A stretch of DNA of 32,105 nt, from NCBI GenBank assembly GCA_020720665.1, contig DYOF01000018.1, positions 1-32,105 of the forward strand, written 5' to 3'. The translations under genes and the position numbers were made by a program. Below the pieces are notes generated by a model. That model saw only the letters and a program-made list of their open reading frames with translations. It was not told where the DNA came from and searched no databases. Origin of the DNA: Acetofilamentum sp. GTDB taxonomy: Bacteria; Bacteroidota; Bacteroidia; Bacteroidales; JAADGE01. This document shows positions 1 through 8,081 of the stretch, one piece after another; the first letter of the stretch is position 1, and each line of letters begins with the position of its first letter.

Positions 1-18
1 TTTCATCTGTCTAAAAAT

Positions 19-375
19 TTATTTGATAGTTTTATTGCTTGTTTTTGAATGTTGAATCCAATTTCTGTTTTTGTTTTTTTCATCTTTTTTCCTGAATGCT
101 TCTTCAAGATTGATGTTGAAACAGTTGGCTAAGTCAAAAATATAATTTAATACGTCAGCAAATTCTTCTTCTAATTCAACGCTTGAATTTGATTTTTCTT
201 TTTCGGTAAATAAACCGGCATAATTTCTAATGGCTTTTGCAAGTTCTCCAAATTCTTCTGAAAGCAGCAAAAATATTTCTAAATAATTATTTTTATCCCA
301 TCCCCTTTCTTCTCCGATTGTTTTTATATGGTATTGGAGATCTTTTAATGTGGGATTTTCAGGAATTTGTATCAT
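19..375 (-). CDS. MazG-like nucleotide pyrophosphohydrolase
   Basis: A 118-residue protein of the all-alpha MazG/dUTPase-like superfamily, whose members hydrolyse nucleoside triphosphates to monophosphate and pyrophosphate with Mg2+. The two acidic helical motifs expected for metal binding are visible: LSEEFGELAKAI near residues 38-49 and ELEEEFADVLNYIFDLA near residues 67-83. The length matches the single-domain MazG-like group rather than full two-domain MazG. The protein has no signal peptide and should be cytosolic. It starts only 3 bases after the stop of the TlpA-like gene, so the two are probably co-transcribed. A house-cleaning role toward non-canonical nucleotides is known for the family; the substrate here cannot be read from sequence. 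Confidence 0.85.
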   Translation of the reverse strand: MIQIPENPTLKDLQYHIKTIGEERGWDKNNYLEIFLLLSEEFGELAKAIRNYAGLFTEKEKSNSSVELEEEFADVLNYIFDLANCFNINLEEAFRKKDEKNKNRNWIQHSKTSNKTIK

Positions 376-378
376 TGT

Positions 379-1374
379 TTATTCTCCGAATAGTTCTTCT
401 AATTTTGCTTTTAATGCTTGACCTCTCAATCCGACATCCAATATTTTGCCTTCTTTATCTAATAAAACGGTGTGCGGAATTCCACTGACGTTATAAATTT
501 TGGCTCCTTTTGATTGCCAGAACTGCAAATCACTGACATGTATCCATGTTAAGCTGTCGCTTTCTATTGCTTTTAACCAAGAATCTCTGTCTTTATCTAA
601 TGATACTGCGTATATTTCAAATCCTTTGTCGTGATATTTTTTATATAATTTAACGTTATTCGGATTTTCCGTACGACACGGACGACACCATGAAGCCCAA
701 AAGTCGATTAATACATAATTTCCTTTTGTTGAAGACAATTTTATGGTGGTTCCGTCAGGATTTTCCAGTTCAATTTCCGGGGCTTGCTCACCTATTTTTA
801 ATTTCTTCATATTTTCTGTTTGTGTAATGAAGTCTTTTACAATTTCATTGCTTTCATATTTTTTTAAACCTGAGCTTAGTTTTTCATGATAATCGCCAAA
901 TTTATTCGGTTCTAAAAGTCCGAGGAAAAAGATGCAGGTTGGTGAACTCGGGTATTTATCAACCATTGATTTAACAATGTCCGTTTTTTGTGAAATATCT
1001 TTAACGGTTTCTATTTTTTTGCTGTACTCGTAATACAATTGCGAGTGAACAGAGTTTAAGATAACAGGATTTGCAAGATTATTAATGTCAATAGTCATTT
1101 CGGTATTTTCTCCGGGTTCCGGAAAAAAAACAACAAATATACCTTTCTCAAAAACTAATAGGTAAAAGTTGAATTCGTTAAACTTTTCATTAAAAACAAA
1201 CGACCCGTCTTTGCCTATGTTTTGGCTTTCAATAACATTGTATTGCAGGTCTTGAAGTTCGATTTTTGTATATTTGGTGTTATTAATAACTTTCCCTTTT
1301 AAACTTGCCGGTTTTGCAAATATTATACTTAAGGAAAGGGACAAAGCAATTGTAAAAATAAGTTTTTTGTTCAT
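379..1374 (-). CDS. TlpA-like thioredoxin-fold oxidoreductase with DUF4369 N-terminal domain
   Basis: A 331-residue exported thiol-disulfide oxidoreductase. Residues 1-20 form a signal peptide (basic MNKK, hydrophobic core, FAKP cut region). A beta-rich DUF4369-type domain follows at about residues 23-110 (opening GKVINNTKY), then a helical linker. The C-terminal AhpC/TlpA thioredoxin domain covers about 192-331. Its redox motif is Cys230-Arg-Pro-Cys233 within ASWCRPC, and the cis-proline loop reads GIPHTVLLD. This architecture is common and often multicopy in Bacteroidota, where such proteins act in the periplasm to reduce or rearrange cysteines. The substrate is unknown. The 114-base gap upstream carries a hairpin and a palindrome, so the gene may have its own control. 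It is followed after 3 bases by the MazG-like gene. Confidence 0.9.
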   Translation of the reverse strand: MNKKLIFTIALSLSLSIIFAKPASLKGKVINNTKYTKIELQDLQYNVIESQNIGKDGSFVFNEKFNEFNFYLLVFEKGIFVVFFPEPGENTEMTIDINNLANPVILNSVHSQLYYEYSKKIETVKDISQKTDIVKSMVDKYPSSPTCIFFLGLLEPNKFGDYHEKLSSGLKKYESNEIVKDFITQTENMKKLKIGEQAPEIELENPDGTTIKLSSTKGNYVLIDFWASWCRPCRTENPNNVKLYKKYHDKGFEIYAVSLDKDRDSWLKAIESDSLTWIHVSDLQFWQSKGAKIYNVSGIPHTVLLDKEGKILDVGLRGQALKAKLEELFGE

Positions 1375-1400
1375 TTGATTTTTATTTATTTAGTTTATGT

Positions 1401-1429
1401 AATGAGCCAACTCAAAAAGCCGGCTCATT
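1401..1429 (-). promoter_or_regulatory. Leader hairpin upstream of the TlpA-like gene
   Basis: AATGAGCC at 1401-1408 and GGCTCATT at 1422-1429 form a perfect 8-bp inverted repeat around a 13-base loop. On the transcribed (minus) strand it begins 27 bases before the start codon at 1374. No T tract follows on either strand, so it is not a standard intrinsic terminator. It could be an mRNA leader structure or a processing site, or it could attenuate read-through from the lipoprotein gene. Confidence 0.5.
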
Positions 1430-1438
1430 CGGTTATTT

Positions 1439-1453
1439 TCTGTTATAAACAGA
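1439..1453. promoter_or_regulatory. 15-bp palindrome, possible operator
   Basis: TCTGTT-ATA-AACAGA is a perfect 6-bp inverted repeat with a 3-base centre, placed 9 bases from the leader hairpin in the gap before the TlpA-like gene. The size and symmetry would suit a dimeric regulator, but no regulator can be named and chance occurrence in AT-rich DNA is possible. Confidence 0.25.
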
Positions 1454-1488
1454 TTTGTTTTAAAATTATTGCCGTTTTAATGCAATTA

Positions 1489-2541
1489 TTATTCATTCAT
1501 TTGTTTTTTCAGAGCTTCTTGATCCCTAATTCTTTTTTCAATAATGTAAATATAATCTCTTGCAGCTTTCAGGTGGTATTCAGAGTAAGCTCTTTGTGCC
1601 CAATCTAATGCCAAATCAAATTCACCTAAGACTTCTGATGCCAGTGCCATATTGTAGCAGGCATATCCTGCAATTTTGGTGTCTGTGTCATTGACATATC
1701 GTTTCCATATTTCGGCGGCGTCTTCCCATTGCTTTGCTTGTACTTTATATCGAGCTTCTTTAAAATCATCATTTGCCTTAGTAAAATATTTTCTTGAAAC
1801 CCAAATCCACATCGGTGAAATTCTGAATGCATATTGTTTTCCGGCAAAATAGCCGGTTTCTTCAATTGTAAATGAAGTTGTGGGTAGATTTCTTTCGGCT
1901 TCCCCGATTGAACGTCCTTTACCGTCCCAAGCCTTTCGGTCGGTAAAAACGCTTTGGTCAACAATTTTATGTTCTGCCGGATAATAAATACGCCAACCTG
2001 AATTTACGTCAATATCAAGCGATGCAATATGTTCGTTATACGAAACTTCTTTTCCGTTAACCGTTTCTTTTCTTTGTTGAACTCCAAAATGTTTTGATGT
2101 GTTTGAATCAAATGTTTCTAATAAAATTAATGCGTCGGCATTATAATTTTTACAAATTTGTTCTACTTTTTCCCATTCTAAGGGTTCTGCAAATTGGGCT
2201 GTTCCGGTGCCTCTGATATCATCTGTTCCGGAAGGTAATGTTACTTTGAATCTGGGTGAGTTTAACAGTCCGTCTGCAACTCCCGCAATACATTTTTGAG
2301 ATGCGTTTCGGTCTGCGAATAGTTCTTCACCTGTTACTAAGCCTTCTAATACGTTAACAATTCGGCTGCCGTCTCCTTTTTTAGGTAAACTTCTGTTAAC
2401 AACAGCCAGAGTATTAATTTTACTCGGTAAAAATATTTCTGCGGGTTTTAAAACACTAACCGAAATGGATTTTGTTTTACATGAACTTATTCCGATTACC
2501 AAAATAATTATAAATAAAGCTTGAAATTTAAGTTTTTTCAT
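1489..2541 (-). CDS. DUF6340-family lipoprotein with C-terminal TPR-like helices
   Basis: A 350-residue predicted lipoprotein. The N-terminus has a lysine-rich start, a hydrophobic core and a lipobox GISSC with the lipidated Cys at residue 21, so it should be membrane-anchored in the envelope. The opening of the mature part (PSKINTLAVVNRS, then a long beta/alpha region containing NADALILLETFDS) resembles the Bacteroidota family DUF6340, whose function is not known. The last ~100 residues (KANDDFKEARYKVQAKQWEDA and following) look like two to three TPR-type helical hairpins. The gene starts 10 bases after the stop of the propeller/PP2C gene, which suggests co-expression and possibly shared function with that envelope operon. 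Confidence 0.8.
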   Translation of the reverse strand: MKKLKFQALFIIILVIGISSCKTKSISVSVLKPAEIFLPSKINTLAVVNRSLPKKGDGSRIVNVLEGLVTGEELFADRNASQKCIAGVADGLLNSPRFKVTLPSGTDDIRGTGTAQFAEPLEWEKVEQICKNYNADALILLETFDSNTSKHFGVQQRKETVNGKEVSYNEHIASLDIDVNSGWRIYYPAEHKIVDQSVFTDRKAWDGKGRSIGEAERNLPTTSFTIEETGYFAGKQYAFRISPMWIWVSRKYFTKANDDFKEARYKVQAKQWEDAAEIWKRYVNDTDTKIAGYACYNMALASEVLGEFDLALDWAQRAYSEYHLKAARDYIYIIEKRIRDQEALKKQMNE

Positions 2542-2551
2542 CAGTTTGCTT

Positions 2552-5500
2552 TTAAAGTTTAAAACCGGTTACAATAATATCATCTGTTTGCCATGTGTCT
2601 TTCATCCAATCATTTATTGTTTTTTCAAGAATGTCGTGTTGTTCTTGCATGGGTTTATAATGAATATCCATAAGTAAGTCTTTCATTTGTTTAATCATAA
2701 ACTTACGGTTATGCGGTCCGCCGAATTGATCTTGATACCCGTCAGAGAACATATAAAACCATGCGGGTGATTCGTATTTAATTACATGGCTTTCAAATTC
2801 CTTTTTCTCTTGTTGGTAGCCTCCGATACCATGCCTGCTTGCTTTTATGTGTGTTAATTTTCCGTCGGTTATATAAATCAGAGGATTTTTTGCTCCGGCA
2901 TATTCAACGGTTTTATTTTCGATGTCAATTACGCATAGAGCCATATCCATTCCGTCTTGTGACAGACCTTCGGTTTCTTGTTTTAATGCCTGAACAACAT
3001 AATCGTTCATTTTTTCAAGAATAACATCTGCTTTTAAAATGTTATTATTTACAATGGTTGTTAATATTTCGCTGCCTATCATACTCATTAAAGCTCCGGG
3101 AACTCCGTGTCCGGTACAATCAACCGCAGTATAAACTATTTTATTTTCTTTTTTAGCATACCAGTAAAAATCGCCGCTGACAATATCTCGTGGTTTGAAC
3201 AGTAAGAAATTTTCGGTTAAATGTTTTGTAATGTTTTCTTTAACCGGCAACATTGCTTCTTGTATTCGCTTAGCATAGTTAATACTTGCAGTAATTGAGG
3301 TGTTTTTTTGAATAATTTCTTCATTTTGTGCCGACAAAGTGTCATTTTTTGCTTCAATTTCTTCTTTTTGTATTTGGATTTCTTTTGTTCGTTCCTCAAC
3401 AATACGTTTTAAATATTCTCTTTGTTTTTTTAGTCTGGCGATACTGAGTTGTATGATTCCGTATATAAAGATTAAAAACAGAATAAAATAACCGATGAAA
3501 GCACCTATTGTTCTGTACCATGGCGGTAAAATTTCAAATGTATATTCGGCAACTTTTGATTCTACATCATATAAGTTTTTTGCTTTTACAATCATTGTAT
3601 ATGTTCCGGGAGACAAGTTTGAGTATTCTTTATCGGTATTATATTTCCAATCTGACCACTCGGTATCATTTCCTTTTAAAATAAATTTATATTGAGTTTT
3701 CTCGGGTTCTTCATAAAAAACAGAAGAGAAGAAGAATCTTAAATCATTGAATTCAAATGGAATTCCGGGTATGTTTTCGGGATTTTGCACTAAGGAAATG
3801 TTTCCGTTATTATCTCGATATGCACCGCCGAATAAAACCGAATCATTTTTAACAAACTCTACTTTTCTGATCAGTGCTTGGAAAGGTTCTTCAAAACGTT
3901 TTTTTGATTGTATGTTATAGAGTACGAAACCTGTTTCTGTTCCGACAATCAGCTCGTTATCAGATATTTGATTTATTGTATTAATTCTGTTTTTAACTTT
4001 GTAAAATGGGGTTTTAATTACTTCATACTTACCGTTATTGAGTTTAAGCATACCTAATTCCCAATGTTTTTTGTTTTTAATTTTTGGGTCTTCTAATTCT
4101 TCCTTGAACCAAATATTTCCGTTTTTTGCTTGATGCAAACCGGTTATGCTGATTTTTCTTCCGAAAATTTTGTCAAATACGGGATCCTTCATAAACTTTT
4201 TGGAGGCTTTGTCGAAATAGTATATTCCGTCATCAGTTGTAAATTTTATTTCTTTATTTATTTCATAAACGTAATTGTTATATAAATTCGGCAAACCGTT
4301 TTTATCATTATATAAAATTTCTTCTGTAACAGAATCCAACTTATTATTTAATTTAATTCTGACTACTCCTTTACTTTTGTCTGATACCCAAAACGTATTT
4401 TGCTCATCTTCAACAATGTGCCTATAATCACCTTTAAAATTTTTAACGGCGTGTTTAAATTTCCATTTTCCTTCTGAAAATTCATAAACCATTAACCCGT
4501 GTCCGCCTGTTGTTAATATAAAGTTTTTATTTTGTTTTAAAACAATATAATTTTTAATACTTGTTTTGGGTCCGAGTAAGTTTGCTTTTTTCTCATTAAT
4601 TTCATATAATCCCAGTGATGTGGCACATAAAAGAGTATTGTTGGCTGTATCTAATTTCCAATTGAAAGCGCTTCCGTTTTCATTAGTAATTAATTCGAAT
4701 TTTTCCCCTTCTATTGAATTTTTACTTGAAAAATCTTTACAAAATGTTCCGGTAGAACTTCCTACAAATAACTTATTGTTAAACAAAACGGAGGTATATA
4801 CAGCTTCTGTTAAATTTGAGTTTTCTGAAAAAACGGTATATGGTATGTTTGGAAAAATCACCGATATTCCGTCATTTGTTCCGACCCAAATATTTTTATC
4901 TATATCAGAATATACATTATAAACCGTGTTGTTTTGTAATCCGTTTTCGGTTGAAAAGTGCTTTATTAAATCGAGGTTTTTATCGGTAATAACAAGCCCT
5001 TGACTATATAAACCACCTAAAAAATAATCATCTGTGTAATAATTTGATGTGTACATATTTTTTAGAAGCAGGTCTTTTTCAAATGACAAAATACCGTTGT
5101 CGGTATATAAGAAAACACTGTCTTGGTAAACATTAAAAAAAATATTTTTTTGTTGGGGAAACATTGCAACGACCCATTTGTCTGCAAATTTTTCTGTTCC
5201 GCTTAAAAAATGTAATTTTTGATTTTTATATTCAGAAATTCCTTTCCATTTTTCTTGGAAAAATAATCGGTTATTTACGGTATATGGTTTTACAAAAACA
5301 TTCTTTTCCGGATTTGCAACATCTATTGTTACAATCTTATCATCCTTATAGATATATAAAACTAAGGGAGATACGAATATCACTTCACCATCAGGACCGT
5401 TAACAACGAAACTGACTTGGGTAAATTCTTTTTTTGTATCCGGAATTTTGTCTTTTAAGGATTTGAACTTTAGGTTTCCTTCGGGTGTCGGTTCTAAATA

Positions 5501-5809
5501 TCCGAATTCACCTTGTGCTCCGACATATATTTTTCCGGTTTTATCTGTAGTAATAGAATAAATATTGGGTTCTCCGGGTAAAAATATTTTTTTCCAGGTT
5601 CGCCCGTCAAATTCTAAAATGTATGATTGGTTTGCAAAATACATAATGCCTCTTTTGTCTTGTATAATGGAAAATACTTGACTATTTCCGTCGTATTCTG
5701 CTCGGTTATAATTTTTTATATAAGGAATTCCTTTGCTTTCGACTTGGGAAAAAATAATTCCTGTATAAAACATTATAAATATTATACTTAGTAATTTTTT
5801 AATATCCAT
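2552..5809 (-). CDS. Propeller/Y_Y_Y membrane sensor with SpoIIE-type PP2C phosphatase output
   Basis: A predicted transmembrane receptor phosphatase of 1085 residues. The ATG at 5807-5809 is chosen because it opens directly on a signal peptide (KKLLSIIFIMFYTGIIFSQ); the longer frame adds 26 residues that would bury it and overlap the upstream gene. Residues ~25-660 hold two-component-regulator-type propeller repeats (for example NIWVGTNDGISVI, NTFWVSDKSKGVVRI). A Y_Y_Y domain follows (~670-760), then one transmembrane helix (~766-790), a coiled coil (~791-855) and a PP2C/SpoIIE phosphatase domain (~860-1085). The metal-binding acidic residues all appear intact: D880 (SGDFYW), D897 (AVDCTGHG), D1023 (SDGYQDQFGG) and D1076/D1077. 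Known relatives dephosphorylate serine/threonine partners such as anti-anti-sigma factors. No such partner lies in this window. Confidence 0.92.
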   Translation of the reverse strand: MDIKKLLSIIFIMFYTGIIFSQVESKGIPYIKNYNRAEYDGNSQVFSIIQDKRGIMYFANQSYILEFDGRTWKKIFLPGEPNIYSITTDKTGKIYVGAQGEFGYLEPTPEGNLKFKSLKDKIPDTKKEFTQVSFVVNGPDGEVIFVSPLVLYIYKDDKIVTIDVANPEKNVFVKPYTVNNRLFFQEKWKGISEYKNQKLHFLSGTEKFADKWVVAMFPQQKNIFFNVYQDSVFLYTDNGILSFEKDLLLKNMYTSNYYTDDYFLGGLYSQGLVITDKNLDLIKHFSTENGLQNNTVYNVYSDIDKNIWVGTNDGISVIFPNIPYTVFSENSNLTEAVYTSVLFNNKLFVGSSTGTFCKDFSSKNSIEGEKFELITNENGSAFNWKLDTANNTLLCATSLGLYEINEKKANLLGPKTSIKNYIVLKQNKNFILTTGGHGLMVYEFSEGKWKFKHAVKNFKGDYRHIVEDEQNTFWVSDKSKGVVRIKLNNKLDSVTEEILYNDKNGLPNLYNNYVYEINKEIKFTTDDGIYYFDKASKKFMKDPVFDKIFGRKISITGLHQAKNGNIWFKEELEDPKIKNKKHWELGMLKLNNGKYEVIKTPFYKVKNRINTINQISDNELIVGTETGFVLYNIQSKKRFEEPFQALIRKVEFVKNDSVLFGGAYRDNNGNISLVQNPENIPGIPFEFNDLRFFFSSVFYEEPEKTQYKFILKGNDTEWSDWKYNTDKEYSNLSPGTYTMIVKAKNLYDVESKVAEYTFEILPPWYRTIGAFIGYFILFLIFIYGIIQLSIARLKKQREYLKRIVEERTKEIQIQKEEIEAKNDTLSAQNEEIIQKNTSITASINYAKRIQEAMLPVKENITKHLTENFLLFKPRDIVSGDFYWYAKKENKIVYTAVDCTGHGVPGALMSMIGSEILTTIVNNNILKADVILEKMNDYVVQALKQETEGLSQDGMDMALCVIDIENKTVEYAGAKNPLIYITDGKLTHIKASRHGIGGYQQEKKEFESHVIKYESPAWFYMFSDGYQDQFGGPHNRKFMIKQMKDLLMDIHYKPMQEQHDILEKTINDWMKDTWQTDDIIVTGFKL

Positions 5810-5874
5810 TTTAAATCGTTTTAGTTTCGCTGACTTACTATTTTTAAATAAATTTATGTAAAGTTTCAAAAGCA

Positions 5875-8079
5875 TTAATCGTGCCAACCGTCAAATAAAA
5901 CATCTGTGTTTGCATTTATCAGAGCGTAAAATAATTCTTTATTTTTTAATTCCTCTTTGTTATAATTTTTAAATTCGGATTTAAAACCGGAAATATTAAT
6001 AAGATTGCTGTTAATTTTTACGGCTTTTGTTCCCCAAAATGAATTTCGATTTAACATCGGTTTAAATTTTTTTATTTCTCTGTTTGAAATAACAGTTACT
6101 AATACATTGGTTTCATTCTTTAATTTTCCTGCACCCGAATAAATTGTTTGGTTATCAACGTTTGTAAAGTGTGAAAAGTTGCTGAATATCAACAAATTAT
6201 CATTGTTTTTTATAATATCAAACGGTATTGCAGCCGCTTTATATTCTAACTCAAATGATTGTGTATCATCATCAATATTTAATTGGTAAAATATCTGACT
6301 ATCATCGCTTGAAATCAGAACATCCGGTTGTTCTCCGTTAAAAATAATGTTTGCTGTATTATTGATTTCATCAAAAAATAATTTGCGAGGTATTTTATGA
6401 ACCGGAATTTCTTTTTCAAAGAGCAACATACCAAGTTTATCATATTTTTTTAAACTGTTCGTGATTTTGTTGGCTTTAGTGGTTTCAATAAAAACAGCTC
6501 CTTCGGAAAATAAATCCGCAACCGTGTAATAGGTTTCGGTTGTATCAGAATTGATTGAATGTTTGATAAACTTAATTTGTGATGAATCTTTTAAAAATGC
6601 AATAAACCCCTTGCTTTTCGATTTTTCATCAGTTATATACCCCGAAACCCATTGCTGTTGATTTTCAAATTTACAAAAATCTAAGATATTATACACCAGA
6701 ACGGCTTGGTTTATTTTTGACGGTTTAAAAACTGCTTTTTGGGCTTTTTTGTTCAGATACAAGCTGTTAAATTCAAACAAAATTTGTTCAACTAATCTGT
6801 TTTTAAGTATTTCAAAGGCTTGTTTTTGGATTTCTTTATATGATAAGTCTTGACGCAAAACATAGTCTTTTATGCCCCCCATGCCATTATATGAATTCAA
6901 ATAAAACTCTTTATATTTAAAAATTTCTTCGGCTTTTAGGGCATTTAAAAATTCTTTTCGAAGACTGTCAGCATATATTTTCTTTTCAATTAACTGATTT
7001 ACATATGCTATGCTTTTTTCAATATTAACCCGTTCGGACAACTCAGGATTATTAATTGATTTTTTAGACCATTGCAAGAAATTTATTTGAGCTTCATTAA
7101 TCTTAAACAATAAAATTAATAAAGAATTATTATCATATTTTTCAATTTTATATACAAATTTTTTGTCTAAGTCAAATGTTTTTAAAGAGTCGGTATAGTT
7201 TTCTTCTGATATCGCTTCAATTAATTTTTTTAATTTTTTGTCTTCTTCCGATATTTCATTTCTGTTACTGTTAATTATTTGATTTTTTACATCCTTTACT
7301 TGTTGTACCCATTTTTTGTAATCCCATAAAGTGATATTATTATTCAGAAAATTTGAATTGGTTAAACCGTCTAAACGGTATGTTATAATAGGTTTAAGCT
7401 TGTAATTTTGATTATAGTTTTTTATAGGAAATATTTCGATTGCCTTTTTATATTCACTCAGGTTATAAATAACTGAGTCAAATTTAGTTTCCAGTGTATT
7501 GAGAGACTCTATAAACTCTTCGTCATCAGAAAGATAAATGTTTTTTATTTTAACATAATCGGTATTAACAGACATAAACAGATTAACACATTCGTTATAA
7601 AAATCGGAACTTTTATTAAAATAGTTAATTATACGTAAAATATTTGTTTCGTAGATTTCAATTGAATCTAATTGATTTTTAATATATAAATTGATATCTT
7701 CATTTGTTATTTTTTTTTCTTCGGTTGGTTTTATCACATTTTCATAATACATACGGTTTTTTTTCTTATCGTCTTCAAGTTTTAACATTGCTAAATTGAA
7801 GTATAGTTTAGTATTATAAATAAACTGTTTTGTGTATGAAAACTCTGTAAAAGGATTAAATTCATACGTCCACTCTTTGGCAATAATTGCCAACTGAAAA
7901 TATGTGTTTGAAAAATCGGGGTCTTGTTTTTGATATGCCATCAACAAGGTATATGCACGATCTTTGTCGCCCGATAAGACAATTGAGTAAACATCATCAT
8001 AATTAATCAGCGATGCCCCTGCTCTAAAAACAGAAAAAATATAAACGACAAGTATCAGTATAGCCCTTTTTGTAAACAT
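5875..8079 (-). CDS. Exported protein of unknown family, helical N-half and beta-rich C-half
   Basis: I do not recognise this 734-residue protein. Residues 1-22 are a signal peptide (KRAILILVVYIFSVF followed by a small-residue cut region), with no lipobox. Residues ~25-440 are mostly alpha-helical and charged, rich in Lys, Asn and Glu. The start (DRAYTLLMAYQKQDPDFSNTY) looks like a TPR-type hairpin. Residues ~450-734 are rich in short beta-strand segments, possibly a degenerate propeller. I see no catalytic motif. Its start lies 2 bases after the stop of the OmpA-family gene and it ends 65 bases before the propeller/PP2C start, so it sits in the middle of the operon. It is probably periplasmic or outer-membrane associated and may physically connect its two neighbours; that is inference from position only. 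Confidence 0.75.
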   Translation of the reverse strand: MFTKRAILILVVYIFSVFRAGASLINYDDVYSIVLSGDKDRAYTLLMAYQKQDPDFSNTYFQLAIIAKEWTYEFNPFTEFSYTKQFIYNTKLYFNLAMLKLEDDKKKNRMYYENVIKPTEEKKITNEDINLYIKNQLDSIEIYETNILRIINYFNKSSDFYNECVNLFMSVNTDYVKIKNIYLSDDEEFIESLNTLETKFDSVIYNLSEYKKAIEIFPIKNYNQNYKLKPIITYRLDGLTNSNFLNNNITLWDYKKWVQQVKDVKNQIINSNRNEISEEDKKLKKLIEAISEENYTDSLKTFDLDKKFVYKIEKYDNNSLLILLFKINEAQINFLQWSKKSINNPELSERVNIEKSIAYVNQLIEKKIYADSLRKEFLNALKAEEIFKYKEFYLNSYNGMGGIKDYVLRQDLSYKEIQKQAFEILKNRLVEQILFEFNSLYLNKKAQKAVFKPSKINQAVLVYNILDFCKFENQQQWVSGYITDEKSKSKGFIAFLKDSSQIKFIKHSINSDTTETYYTVADLFSEGAVFIETTKANKITNSLKKYDKLGMLLFEKEIPVHKIPRKLFFDEINNTANIIFNGEQPDVLISSDDSQIFYQLNIDDDTQSFELEYKAAAIPFDIIKNNDNLLIFSNFSHFTNVDNQTIYSGAGKLKNETNVLVTVISNREIKKFKPMLNRNSFWGTKAVKINSNLINISGFKSEFKNYNKEELKNKELFYALINANTDVLFDGWHD

Positions 8080-8081
8080 AA

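Noticed and set aside
4566-4922. Plus-strand open frame of 118 codons inside the PP2C receptor gene
   Set aside because: Antisense shadow of the propeller region; repetitive Phe/Ser/Asn composition and no domain.
5810-5887. Upstream extension of the propeller/PP2C protein by 26 residues
   Set aside because: It would bury the signal peptide and overlap the preceding gene by 13 bases; the internal ATG at 5807-5809 opens directly on the signal peptide.
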